From: Pratylenchus scribneri
Taxonomy: Eukaryota; Nematoda; Chromadorea; Rhabditida; Pratylenchidae
DNA length: 64,000 bases
Assembly (NCBI GenBank): GCA_030063045.1
Contig: JAQSEB010000022.1
Span: 1,533,501 to 1,597,500, forward strand
Direction of reading: 5' to 3'
Shown: positions 1 to 10,742 of the stretch, one piece after another
Numbering within the stretch: position 1 is the first letter of the stretch
How the letters are laid out: every line of letters begins with the position of its first letter
Translations under genes and position numbers: made by a program
Notes under the pieces: model-generated
Databases searched by the model: none
Told to the model about the DNA's origin: nothing
What the model saw: only the letters and a program-made list of their open reading frames with translations

Positions 1-288
1 AATTAATTGATTGATATCATTTGCGATTGCATGATTAAAAATTTTTGACAAAAAATAGAACCCAAACTCGAAAAGTTACTCATTTTTATGACAATTCAGT
101 GTCTAAATTTCAATTCATAATTTTTGCTTGCAACTGAATTCTTTGAAAAATTTTATTAGCACTGTTCTAGCTGCTGGTGGTTTAAAAATATAAAAATTAA
201 AAGAAAATTTTTCATTTCAATAAATTCTTTTCCTTGATTTCTTTGTAATAATTTTTCGGCTTTCCTTTACAGTAAATTCTCCTTTTCG

Positions 289-480
289 ATGTCATTTCCC
301 CTAAAATTCAACCCTTGGAATTCGTATTGTTCTCTGGTGATTGGAACATTTTTAAATGGTTTTCTTCTGAATTTATCCAAAAAAGAATGTTCAACGGAAT
401 TGAAGGAATATCGAAGAATTGTCATTTATTTTTCAATATTTAATATTTCCAGTTTAATTCTTCAGGCAATCAATCAACCG
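289..480 (+). pseudogene. Orphan first exon of a serpentine receptor (tandem partial duplicate)
   Basis: This 192-nt exon starts with ATG at 289 and ends at a GT donor at 481. It closely matches exon 1 of the receptor gene at 1806 in length (64 codons) and sequence, for example WNSYCSL, IGTFLNGFLLNLS and the final QP/LP before the donor. No counterparts of exons 2-5 follow before the next copy. The upstream DNA (about 1-180) also resembles about 1480-1620, so the duplication included the 5' flank. I read it as a truncated tandem copy; an alternative first exon of the downstream gene is possible. A splice acceptor-like TTTACAG precedes the ATG. Confidence 0.6.
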
Positions 481-559
481 GTTGGTAAAATATTAAAAGA
501 GAAAAATTTCACATCGAGTACCCGAATTTCGAATATTCACCAAAATATCTCTCAATATG

Positions 560-1480
560 CTATATTTAAATAAAAATAAAAATTTAAATCTAAAATTTTG
601 TTAAAACTTTTTACATAAAACAATTAATAATATAAACCTTATAAAAATTTTGGCTCTTTTCCAGTTTGGGCGTCCCATCAACATTTACGCGTCCGATCAA
701 CATTTACACGTCCGATGAATATTTACGCGTCCCAAAATATTTTTATGCGTCCCAACAATTTTTATGCGTCCAAAAAAGTCCAAATGCAATTTTCCCAGAC
801 ACTTAAAATATTTTTTTAGAATAAATTGATTGTTAATTTTTTTAACAATTGGACGCATAAATGTTCGAATCCAACTTAGAAGATCTAGACACCCAAAAGA
901 CGCAACATTTAGAGGAGAGGAATGTTAGAGGGAATTAAACAACAACTGTTCCCCCTAGGTCCAATTAGCTCTCCGGGATTATAAAACCAATCCAAATCCC
1001 CCACTAAGTGTTCATTCGCCCCGATAGGCCCTGGTTAGTTGGGATTGGGCACCCCAACATCCCAGCGGCCCAGCGATGGGCCAGCCGCCCCAATTCCCAA
1101 TCTTCGCCTATTATTATTATTGTGATTTCCATTCGGATAAATGAATGTTAATATTCCAATTCGGCTAATGGGGGGGTTGGGATGAACGACCTTTCCCCAA
1201 CAATATCCCTCACCCCAAATCTGACGTCCCGTAATTGGAAGTCTAATTTGGGAAGCGAACCTCCAACATTTTAGAGTCTAAATATAGGAACAATAAATTC
1301 CCACCTACCATTCTGGACTTAATTTTTTAGATTCTCAAACCTATTCAAATCTCGAAATAAATCCGATATTCGAATTTCCAGATCTCAAAAACCCTTACAT
1401 TAATTAATTCAAAAAAAATACAATTTTTTTTATCAAAAAAGGAAGACCAACACGAAAATTTTACTCTAATTCACCTGATT
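560..1480. repeat. Gene-free stretch with a short tandem repeat
   Basis: No exon was recognised here. At about 663-785 a unit of roughly 20 bp (ACGCGTCC then ATCAACATTTAC) repeats five or six times with variation, and an inverted copy (GGACGCATAAATGTTCG) lies at about 842-860. The part from 900 to 1300 is richer in GC than its surroundings and contains CCCCAA/TTGGGG-like runs. It may be an insertion that separated the two receptor copies, but I could not define ends. Confidence 0.4.
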
Positions 1481-1805
1481 TAAAATTTTTTGACAAAAAA
1501 TTTGACGCAAACAGCAAACTCCAAAAGTAAACTATTTTATGACAATTTAGTGTTCACTATAAAAATTTCATAATTTTTTGCAGCCGAATTCTACAGAAAA
1601 AAAACAAATTAATTTTCAAGAATGTAATTCGTACTAACACGCAATGTGATCAGGCTAAGACTATTAAAATTACAAAAATTGAATGACAACATTTTCATTA
1701 TCCATACTTATGGGAAAATTTTCACTTTCCGTACTTTTAAATAAATTCTTTTTTACAATGTTTTTATAATAATTTTTGTTTTCTATAGAAAAATTTATTT
1801 TTTTT

Positions 1806-4332
1806 ATGTCATTTACGCTAAAATTCAACGTCTGGAATTCGTATTGTTCCTTGGCAATTGGAACATTTTTGAATGGATTTCTTCTGAATTTGTCCAGGAA
1901 AGAATACTCAAAGGAATTGAAGGATTATCGATCTGTGATTATTTATTTTTCATTATGGAATATTTCCACTTTGTTCTTTCATGCAATGAATCTGCCGGTT
2001 GAATTATTCTTCTACAAATTTTTTATTCAATTTATTTATAGTTGGTCATCTTCTCCACAAATTCCTTCACCTATATGTTCGCGCAGGGCATTGTTGCCTC
2101 AATTCCGTACATTAGAATTCGAACAGCAATTATGACCATATATTATTTATGTCTTGTACAAATTCTTGTCAGTTTGGCACTACAATTCTTCCATCGATAT
2201 TTGACCATTTGCAGGTGAATTAATAAAATTAATTTAAATATGATAACTTATAAATTTAAATATAATCCATTAAAATTTTCCACAAAAATTTTTAAAAAAT
2301 TTATTTTTCTTTGGGATGTTATCCCTTATCTAACCTCTCTCTCCTTTTACGATAGCCGATAAAGGGAGTAATAAAATAAGGAAATAAGGAGAGATCTTGG
2401 CCTAGATCTGGAAATTATCCTCCGGTAGAGGCTGTTAATGAAAATGGTCATTGGGAATTGAATACAAAAGAATCTTTCATTGTTTCCTTTGTCTATGAAA
2501 TCGGCGGGTAATTTATGAAGTTATACACAAGCCATTTTGGTAAGGGATAATTCCAACATTTGCCAAATGTGAATTATCCATGATAAATGTTTGCATTGGT
2601 TTACCAAGAATGGCATAAATTAGGCAAAATCGAGGTTAAATTCCAGTTTAGAATTCCTAATTAAAAATTGTAGAAAATTTTTTTGAATTAATATTAAACT
2701 CCTAATTTGCTCTTTTTATTTTTACACAGATCTTATAAAAATAAAAAAGTGGAATTTGCATTTTATTCATCTTGTTTTGCATTTTTTGCACTCTCAATTA
2801 TTTGCACTGAATTAATAGCGACGCCTTCCACCGATGTACAGCATGATGAAATTCCCGAAATGAGGACAATTATTTCCGTTGCCGAATTCAATTCCATCAA
2901 AATTACAATGAAATACGATCCAGTATGTAATTAATAATTATAAAATATTTGGATTTATTTAATTTTAATTGCTCCAAAATATGTAAATTAAAAATTCAAA
3001 TTGGCTAATTTTTAAAAAGCATTTTCCTATTAGAGTATTCTAATTAGGATTGGCTAATATGCATGAATTTGGCTTTATTCAATTTATGCCAATTTGTTAA
3101 GCCCAATCTTAACATTATTCATGAAGATGCCCAAATTTTTAAAATGATGACATTGTTTTACCAGACCAAATAGCCAAAATGCAATTATTAAATAAAATCC
3201 AATTCGTGTTTAACAAATTAATTTACTCGAGGAAAACATATTTATGAAAAATTTTTATAATTAAATAATATTTATTTCACAATAAATTTAACAAGCTTAA
3301 AAATATTTTTAATTTTCATTTATTTTTATTGAATTTTAGTCAAATCCATTCCTCGTTTTATTAATTTCCATGATCATCATATTTTTGGCTCTTTGTTATT
3401 TTGCCATTATTTTCTGTTTCTTACGGATTCGAATATTTTTGAAGAAAAATATTATGGATAATTCCCATGCCAAAAAGAGGAAAACGCTTAATCAAATTTC
3501 GTTGAATATGATTTTACAGGTAATTTTAAAAATTATTTTTTTCTAATAAATAAGCTATGTTTAATCAAATGAAAGATGAAAGGCAGATTTGGGTCGTTCT
3601 TTTTCTCTCTTGTATAAATTTGAATTTGCCAAATTATAGTCATAAATACAATTAGATTATAATTTTCAATATTTTAAAACTGGCTTTAATTTTTAATATC
3701 ATGTTGATAATATTAATTAGGATTTAGGATGAGTTAGATTAGAGAAAGAATTATTAGATTGATATTGATATGCAAAAAAAATTATGACTAAAATTATAAA
3801 GTAAGCCAAAATCTGACTTTCGTTTATTGTCCATATTTTCTAGGCAAATTATATTTGATCAATCAATTCGATATCCAAATAGGCTGTAAAAGGAGATTAA
3901 CCCTTGATGAGTATGCTTTCCAATAACGATAAATTAGTGGATAAAATAGAATTGACAAAATATCATATCATTCTTGACTCGCTTTACCTTTTTTATCCAT
4001 CATTTATTGATTTTTAATTTATTCTTTTAATTAAATGTATTTAATATTTTTAGGCCATCCTGCCCAGCTATTGCCTATTCTTGGTCATTGTCGCAATTTT
4101 TTCCATTTTATTCGGCATTTTCAATTCCTTCCTTGTTGAGCTGGGAATGCTAATTTTTCCCGTTATCAATTGGCTTCCCATTCTGAATCCATTGGTCACC
4201 ATTTTAACAATTTCCGAATATCGAAAATGCTTTTTAAAAATGATTCGCCTGAGGAAAGATGAACAAAGCACAGTGGTGGTCAATTTGAGCATACAGCCAG
4301 CAAAGATTTTCCCTAGGCCGAGTCAAAATTAA
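1806..4332 (+). CDS. Serpentine (7TM) chemoreceptor, 5 exons
   Basis: The gene model is exons 1806-1997, 2042-2214, 2730-2922, 3340-3519 and 4054-4332. All phases agree and give about 338 residues. The protein shows successive hydrophobic segments: TM1 in exon 1 (LAIGTFLNGFLLN), TM3 in exon 2 (IYYLCLVQILVSLALQFFHRYLTICR), TM5 in exon 4 (FLVLLISMIIIFLALCYFAIIF) and TM6/7 in exon 5. It ends with LPILNPLVTILTISEYR, the P-x-LNP-x-x...YR signature of nematode Str/Srd/Srj-type receptors. Such receptors sit in the membranes of chemosensory neurons and couple to G proteins; the ligand cannot be guessed. Introns are 44-534 bp, and intron 2 carries a palindromic dispersed repeat. An acceptor-like CTATAG lies just before the start codon. 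A related gene lies at 15649. Confidence 0.85.
2510..2640. repeat. Palindromic dispersed repeat in receptor intron 2
   Basis: The segment contains CCATTTTGGTAAGGG, then CCAACATTTGCCAAATG, and inverted counterparts (ATAAATGTTTGCATTGG, TTTACCAAGAATGG). Related copies are seen at about 20640-21135 and 48475-48590. It looks like a small foldback MITE. Confidence 0.5.
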
Positions 4333-5049
4333 TTATAATTATAAATTTCAATACATTTTTTTGGTAAATGATGGACAATTTTTAATTTTATGATGTGAAT
4401 TATTTTTATAAAAGATTTCAAAGAAAAGAATTTTATAACAAAAATATTTTTAATGAATTATTTTTATACCCAGTTACGTAGTTTTTTCACACCATACTCG
4501 ATTTCAGAGATAGTTACTTTGTATATGTATTTAAAATTCCTCAAGGATGACTCTCAATCTCAATATAACAATTAAGATTGTTCGTCAATCAATTCAAATG
4601 ATTTTACCCTCCACAAAAAGAAGAATACGAGAATAATAAACAGTCCAAATAATTTTGATAAATGATCAGTATATGTGATATTTGCTTTTTCTTGTGAAAC
4701 AATAATCTTTTTGAGGAAAAGCATTCCAAAATTAATTATTTAATGACTTGATGGGATTTGATTAAGTTAAAAATTAAACTTTAATATTTTATAAGTAGAT
4801 TCTAATCTAAATACATAAAAATTATTATAGGATATTTTTTGAGAATAAAAACAAATTTTAATTGCATGTTTACCATCAAAATTTTTTAAAACAAATAGAA
4901 AATATGATTTAAATTTTTATTCAACTAATTTATTCTTTCAAACTAATAGCAATACAACTAATATTCTAACATCTATAACTACAAGCTACAACTACAATCT
5001 ACTAAAATATATGAAAATAATACAATTATGAATGGGAAAAATATCACAT
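4333..5049. other. AT-rich intergenic stretch
   Basis: No gene is seen between the receptor stop codon and the 3' end of the minus-strand Gly/Cys-rich gene. The sequence is AT-rich with scattered AATAAA motifs on both strands, as expected where two genes converge. Confidence 0.4.
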
Positions 5050-6323
5050 TTAAGTAAGTTTTGCCACATTTCGTTGCAAAAGTGCCAATCGTTTGCGTCG
5101 ACAGCAGCCTCCTCCGCCACCTCCGCAACCGCCGCCTCCTCCTCCACATCCGCCTCCACAGCCTCCGCCTCCTCCTCCTCCACATCCGCCTCCACATCCG
5201 CCTCCACAGCCTCCGCCTCCTCCTCCTCCACATCCGCCTCCACAGCCGCCGCCTCCTCCACATCCACCACCACATCCTCCGCCGCCTCCTCCTCCGCATC
5301 CTCCTCCACAGCCTCCGCCGCCTCCTCCTCCGCATCCGCCCCCACATCCTCCGCCGCCTCCTCCTCCGCATCCACCTCCACAGCCTCCGCCGCCTCCTCC
5401 TCCGCATCCACCACCACATCCTCCGCCACCTCCTCCTCCGCATCCGCCTCCACCTTTAAGAATATTCATAATCACAATCCATTATTATTAAAATGTTTGT
5501 TAGTTTTTTTCAATTACCTAATTAATTTTGAAAGGAAAATTAGATAATAATAGACAATGTGGTTTGCAAATATTTTGCGTCTAAGTTAGAAAAAAAATAA
5601 ATCGGATTAAAGTTTAAAAAATATATATTTAGTTTTTCCAATTGTTTCATGTTTTTATTATTTCAAACATTTTTTGTTCTTCCAAATATTTTGTGTTTTT
5701 GTTTTTACAAAATTGTTTCAAAAATTAAATAAAATTTTGCACTATGAACTATGAATAGACCTAACACCATTTTGGCATTCAGTTATTAATAATATTTTAT
5801 CCCATTTTATTCTATAAACACACCTCCTCCACTGCTACAGCTGAGTTTCAATGTGATCACTTGCCCTCCTCCACCACCACCACCACAGCCGCCGCCCCCG
5901 CCCCCACAACCGCCTCCGCCTCCTCCGCAGCCACCGCCTCCTCCACCGCAACCACCTGGAATAATTATTATAGAATATGAATAACTCAAAATTTTTCAGG
6001 GAACATTAAAAAATGCCAAAACTTTCTAGAATTAAGAAACATGCTAAAAGATTCACTTGTATTTATTGATTGAAAGAAGTTTCCCCAAATTCCCAATTTT
6101 TACCTCCTCCACCTCCACAGCCTCCGCCACCTCCACCGCAACCTCCACCACATTGGCGACGGAATCTTGGATTAATCGGTGCCAATCTGCAGAAAAAAAA
6201 TATTTATGCCAATATAAAACACAGCCAAACATACTCAGCACTGCCACTAAACAAAAATGCTTGGGCCACATCGGCAATTAGGGCAAATGCCAGAATGGCA
6301 CAACAAAGTTTACACCTTGACAT
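5050..6323 (-). CDS. Secreted glycine/cysteine-rich protein, 4 exons
   Basis: Minus-strand exons are 6323-6235, 6186-6104, 5955-5824 and 5453-5050. Phases agree and give about 236 residues. The N-terminus (CCAILAFALIADVAQA) is a likely signal peptide, followed by FLF, the same residues found right after the signal peptide in the genes at 9975 and 12350. A basic site RFRR lies near residue 40. Most of the rest is Gly runs interrupted by single Cys. Exon 3 ends QVITLKLSCSSGGG, parallel to the PIIVNCGGGSSGGG of the paralogues. The C-terminus differs, ending CCRRKRLALLQRNVAKLT. It is probably an extracellular or cuticle-type structural protein, by composition only. Five of six frames are open across exon 4 because the DNA is a GGN repeat, so expansion or contraction of the repeat is likely. 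Confidence 0.7.
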
Positions 6324-6391
6324 TTTTATTTCTGCTGAAAGGAATATTAAAATTTAATTGTGAAAAACACAAAAATTGAAGGAGGACTTTT

Positions 6392-6564
6392 AGGTTATAT
6401 TTTGAAGCTTTATTGTTTGTATGTTGTTGATTTGGCAAGGCCTGTCCTTCGCCTTATATACGGCCTTTTGGTTGGCATTTTTTGGCCGCTGACTGGTTTC
6501 ACTTTCTGTCATATCAACTCCTCCAATGAATGAATCCATGCATTTTATGGCCCATAAATTGGCT
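6392..6564 (-). CDS. Possible terminal exon, unknown protein
   Basis: A minus-strand open stretch begins after TTTATTGCAG and ends in a stop shortly beyond an AATAAA-like signal. The translation includes AIKCMDSFIGGVDMTES. Upstream minus-strand open frames at 6693-6914 and 7374-7712 could supply earlier exons, but no phase-consistent chain was found. No family was recognised. Confidence 0.25.
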
Positions 6565-7373
6565 CTGCAATAAAACAAAAAAGTGCAAAAAAAATTTTAA
6601 AAAAAGTTAAACGCAGTTTTGCGTTCATTTTTGCCATAGTGTTTTGGTTTGGCTTCAATCAAAGTCCAACTAATCAAATTGGTGTAGCCAAATCACCTTC
6701 GTGTTGCATAAAAGCACAACGAGGGCAACTGGTTCATTTTATACGATAAGATTAGCCTCCCAAAAATGTCCAATCCAAAGTAATAAAAATTGCCTCTGGG
6801 CTTGGAGAAAGATCCCATCACCCATATCATTACAGCGATTTTTGGATTTGGTTTATTTTTGCGAGCAATTAATGACTTTTGCGTGAATGAATGGCAGATA
6901 AAAAATAATCTCAAATGGAATATTCACTTGTGCATTTGTGCACTGCTTGGTTACACCTTAAGCTATTTTATTTCTCTAAAAAGTGAATTTCTTATATTAA
7001 CTTTTAAATTTTATTACAATTTTGCATTTTGCGTTTAAATACGAATTTTTATTATGATTAATTTATTCAAATCCTCCAAGAAAAATTTATAACGAAATCC
7101 ATGGAAAAAGTGATGTCATAAAAATAAAATTATTTCTTTAAATTTATAATTGCAATTGAAAAAACAAATTAATGATAATGAGATATGAAAGTGAAAGAAA
7201 AGACTTGATGGACTTTAATGATTGTGTACTTTTGTGAGAAAGAAAAAATGATGATAATAAAGTGAATGAATGACCTTTAAAAGGACATAATGTTCCTCTT
7301 TAAATTTTGTAAAAGATGGCTTGAATTTATTGGGCCACAAAACCGCCCAAATGGTGGTCAATAAAAGTACATT

Positions 7374-7712
7374 TTAAGGTCCTTTGTAAGCGTAGGCAAA
7401 GCCCAAAACACACAGGCATATAAATTGTAGATTTTTGCATTGAACTCTAAAAGTGCATCCAGCAGCAAAACTCTTTCCCTTTATATCTCTGCTGCCCTTT
7501 CTGAGGGAAATTAATCCACAATCGCCTCCAAGCAACATCAGTGGAGTGTGGTGTGGAGGCTGACGGGATGTACTTTTAAAAGTGCAAAAAGAGGGTAAAT
7601 AGGAGAGAGACATTGAAACATTAAATGAATTCTCCAAATTTTGCTTTATTAATTTTTTTCCTTCGCCAATTACTTCACATTTTTTAAGTTCAAATTCAAA
7701 AAAAATAAACAA
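7374..7712 (-). CDS. Uncharacterised ORF, doubtful
   Basis: This is a 112-codon open frame without recognisable motifs. Base composition is somewhat less AT-rich than the flanks (7380-7600), which is why it is mentioned. It could be an exon of a gene that continues towards 6392. No splice chain was demonstrated. Confidence 0.2.
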   Translation of the reverse strand: MFIFFEFELKKCEVIGEGKKLIKQNLENSFNVSMSLSYLPSFCTFKSTSRQPPHHTPLMLLGGDCGLISLRKGSRDIKGKSFAAGCTFRVQCKNLQFICLCVLGFAYAYKGP

Positions 7713-7979
7713 TTTAATTAAGAATTAATACAGTGAAAATTATGAAATATTTATTAAGATAATCTTTTTAAATTTTTAATTCAATTTATTTAATATTATA
7801 ATCTCAAAAATGAAGTTAATTGTATATCGAACACACAATTTTAAAAAAAAATTTAAAAAAAAAAAAACAAATATGTTGACCAATGGATTTAATTTGCATT
7901 TTTCTTTTTAATTTTATTTGGCCTATTTTATTCCGTTACAATTATCCAATCAAAGCAAAATATACTAATTACTAATGAG

Positions 7980-8222
7980 CAGGGCCCGGATTTATATGGA
8001 AATCCATATTTTTTTTGCAAGCTCAGAATAGCTTGAAACTAATGTAAAACATGTTTTTATCATGGTTTGAAACCTTTAAACCGGTTTTTCATTTCCATAT
8101 TTTCCATATATTTCCAAATTTTGGATTTTCATCCATATTTCCATATTTCATCCATATTTCGCAAATTTTTCCATATTTTTGTCCATATTTTTCGATTTTC
8201 CATCCATATAAATCGAGCCCTG
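7980..8222. mobile_element. hAT-type MITE, 243 bp, with 8-bp target duplication
   Basis: The ends are CAGGGCCCGGATTTATATGGA on the left and its imperfect complement (TCCATATAAATCGAGCCCTG) on the right. It is flanked by a perfect 8-bp direct repeat CTAATGAG (7972-7979 and 8223-8230). A CAGGG terminus plus an 8-bp duplication is typical of the hAT superfamily. The inside holds repeated TCCATATTT units and no transposase, so it is non-autonomous. Confidence 0.85.
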
Positions 8223-8825
8223 CTAATGAGAGAAAGTAAGTTGAATGGGAAAATGAATGCCAAACAATTAATTAGGGTACTGGAAACACCAAATTTATCT
8301 TAACTATTGGATAACAGATTATTCTGACAATTGTGATCTCCGATTCTAATTTATTAAATTAAATGACTTTTTAATGCGGTTTTAAACTGATAATTGCATC
8401 TAATTGACCGAATTTATCTTTGGTTCATATTTGATCAAATTTGAATGATGTCAAATTACCCAATTTTTATGAGTTCAAATACAATTGCCTGATAAAACTT
8501 TTTGGAAGAATAAGACAACAATACGAGTTATTCGGTTGAAGGAGTAGGCAAATATATCAAAAACAAATTTATACAATCCAAAATTCAAAAGCAACTAAAA
8601 ATGTAATAAGGAATAAGCCGAAAATCAAAAAGACAAAAAAATATTTAATAATTTTATTTATAAATTCGTAAAAATTTATTTGAAAATTTATCTTAAAATA
8701 TAAATTCTTAAATAAAAATATTTTATCCTAATATTATAAAAATATTGTGCAAAATAAATGTGAAAATAATTGTACTTATCCCAAAATTTTGCGCATGATC
8801 CGCGTTGATCTTATTATGTGCCTTA

Positions 8826-9355
8826 AGGCAAAATGATGGTCAGGATATTTTCGCTGCATTTTTGGCGCTCATCAGTCGCACCAATTTGACCACAACATCC
8901 ATCAAAAATTAGCAGATAATTTAAACACTGCCAAGAGCGCATCTTCCCTGAATCTGCTGACCAGCGCAGAGCTGTGGATTTTTGCACTAACAAAATCGGG
9001 TTTTCTCCAAAAGAACATTTTGGTGTGTTTGTGACCACAAACTTTTTATCTAATCGAATGCGGGAATGAATTGGGTGGAGGATGCGCCCGAAGATGGGCG
9101 ACCATTTGTGATTAATTTGATGGATGGAAAATATGTCTGTGATGATGAAAATGCCCTTTTGGATTGGTATTGCTGATTGCGGGTTGTCGTGAATGGAAAT
9201 TTTGATGGCGCCGAATAATTTTTTTGCAACCCGTAACAGCAAATATGGGAAGGATGACCTTTTTTATGGATGGAATAATCTGGTTGTGGATTGCTATTTG
9301 CTAAGCTATCAATTCAACTTTTGTTATAATCATTCGGACAATAATATCCGGATTT
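8826..9355 (+). pseudogene. Decayed protein gene, unknown family
   Basis: Fragments of one apparent protein read in sequence on the plus strand, but in different frames with stops between. They include DGQDIFAAFLALISRTN, then CQERIFPESADQRRAVDFC and KEHFGVFVTTNFLSNRMRE, then WVEDAPEDGRPFVINLMDG with YVCDDENALLDWYC, and after an in-frame TGA, LRVVVNGNFDGAE. A last fragment reads YGKDDLFYGWNNLVVDCYL. The fragments are coding-like and GC-richer than the surroundings. The breaks (at least two frame changes and two in-frame stops) indicate a pseudogene. The longer minus-strand ORF over 8823-9242 is probably a shadow. I do not recognise the family. Confidence 0.45.
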
Positions 9356-9410
9356 GATGCGGGATGGCACCGCGGATGCACACTAACAATGAGTTTTTCT
9401 ACTGAAAATT

Positions 9411-9425
9411 ATGGCTATATAAACC
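9411..9425 (+). promoter_or_regulatory. TATA-like core promoter
   Basis: GGCTATATAAACC lies about 550 bp before the ATG at 9975. It could start a transcript for that Gly/Cys-rich gene with a long leader or an unseen 5' exon, or for a short upstream ORF. The paralogue at 12350 also has a TATA motif, at about 12160. Confidence 0.35.
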
Positions 9426-9974
9426 GATTGAATTTGTGCCATTATTGTTCAGTTTATTGTTTTATTTCACTTTTAATCCCAAATCCATTTCGATACTATT
9501 AATTAGTTTGATCATAAATAAGGCATTTTCCTTGATAGAATTTCATTACCTAGGCCGTCCTTATGTCCCCATCTTAATAAGTAAACAACCAATTTGGGAA
9601 GGCAATATGAAATTTGAAAGCCATAAAACTCCTCAAAAATATGGATTTTAGTTTGTTAAAAATTTGAATAATTTGTAAAATAAATGACTTTCTCTATGAA
9701 TAACCAGTTTGTTACCCTTAAAATTATGAATTTTTTTTATAATTAGGATTTAATAAATTAAAATCACTAGAGGATATTTTAAACTTTCGATCGCTCTTCA
9801 CATTTTTATTGCCTTGATAAGCTATGGCCCAAAAAATAAACTAGTCTAATGCCGAAATAGCAATAAGGAATCATAATTTTTGATTCTCCTCATTTGATTC
9901 ATTGATTCTGAATCCACTTCTTATTTTAAATTAAAATCCATAATTTTGATTTTAATAGACAGATTCGAAAGAAA

Positions 9975-10742
9975 ATGCACAAATTAACAGTAATTTGCCT
10001 TTTGGCATTGCTTGCCGGCTCTCAGGCCTTCTTGTTCGGCGGTGGTGGTGGTGGCGGCGGCGGCGGTGGCTGCTGTCCACCTCCATGCCCTCCACCCTGC
10101 CCTCCTCCTCCATCATGCGGAGGTAAAAAAAATTTGGAATAAAATAAAACGGTGTTTGTGTTTGGTGATAAAATTTCTTTATTAGTATGGTGTGGATTAT
10201 TATAATTTTTAATATTAATTTTCAAAATAAATAATAATATAGAATAAATTATAGTGGTTTAGGGTTTTTTTTTGTTATAATTTTGTGGGAATTTTAAATT
10301 CATAATCTGTTGATAATAAAATATTTGTTACCTTAGGAAAAGCTCTCGAAATTCTCTGAATTCTCTTTTATTCGTTATCCAAGGTTATTAGAAAATATTT
10401 CTTTGAAAAAAAAGCTTTTAAGTAGAGATTTTGTAGATTAGTAGATTAAATATAATTGAAAAAATTTTTTAATTAAATTAAATTTGATTAGGTGGATGCG
10501 GAGGCGGTTGCGGAGGAGGTGGCGGCGGAGGATGCGGCGGAGGCGGGGGCGGAGGCCCGATCATTGTGAACTGCGGAGGCGGTAGCAGCGGTGGAGGATA
10601 TGGAGGAGGTGGAGGAGGTAATTTATTAAAAAATATTTAAAAAATAAATACATAATAAATATTAGGTTGCGGCGGTGGAGGAGGCGGTTGCGGAGGAGGT
10701 GGCGGATGTGGTGGCGGTTGCGGCGGTGGATGCGGCAAATAA
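9975..10742 (+). CDS. Secreted glycine/cysteine-rich protein, 3 exons
   Basis: Exons are 9975-10122, 10492-10617 and 10666-10742, all joined in phase 1, giving about 116 residues. The signal peptide is TVICLLALLAGSQA, followed by FLF, a Gly run, CCPPPCPPPCPPPPSCGG, a Gly/Cys module, PIIVNCGGGSSGGG and a C-terminal CGGGCGGGCGK. The exon layout and modules match the gene at 12350 almost exactly. A 120-bp exon embedded in 369- and 48-bp introns keeps the Gly codon split at each junction (G|GN). The role is unknown; secretion plus Gly/Cys/Pro modules suggests a cross-linked extracellular matrix or coat component. Confidence 0.8.

Noticed and set aside
5032..5547. Plus-strand Ala/Ser-rich ORF of 171 codons
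   Set aside because: Shadow of the minus-strand GGN tract; no splice context or signal on the plus strand.
8823..9242. Minus-strand 139-codon ORF
   Set aside because: Plus-strand fragments of the same region read like one decayed protein, so the minus frame is more likely a shadow.
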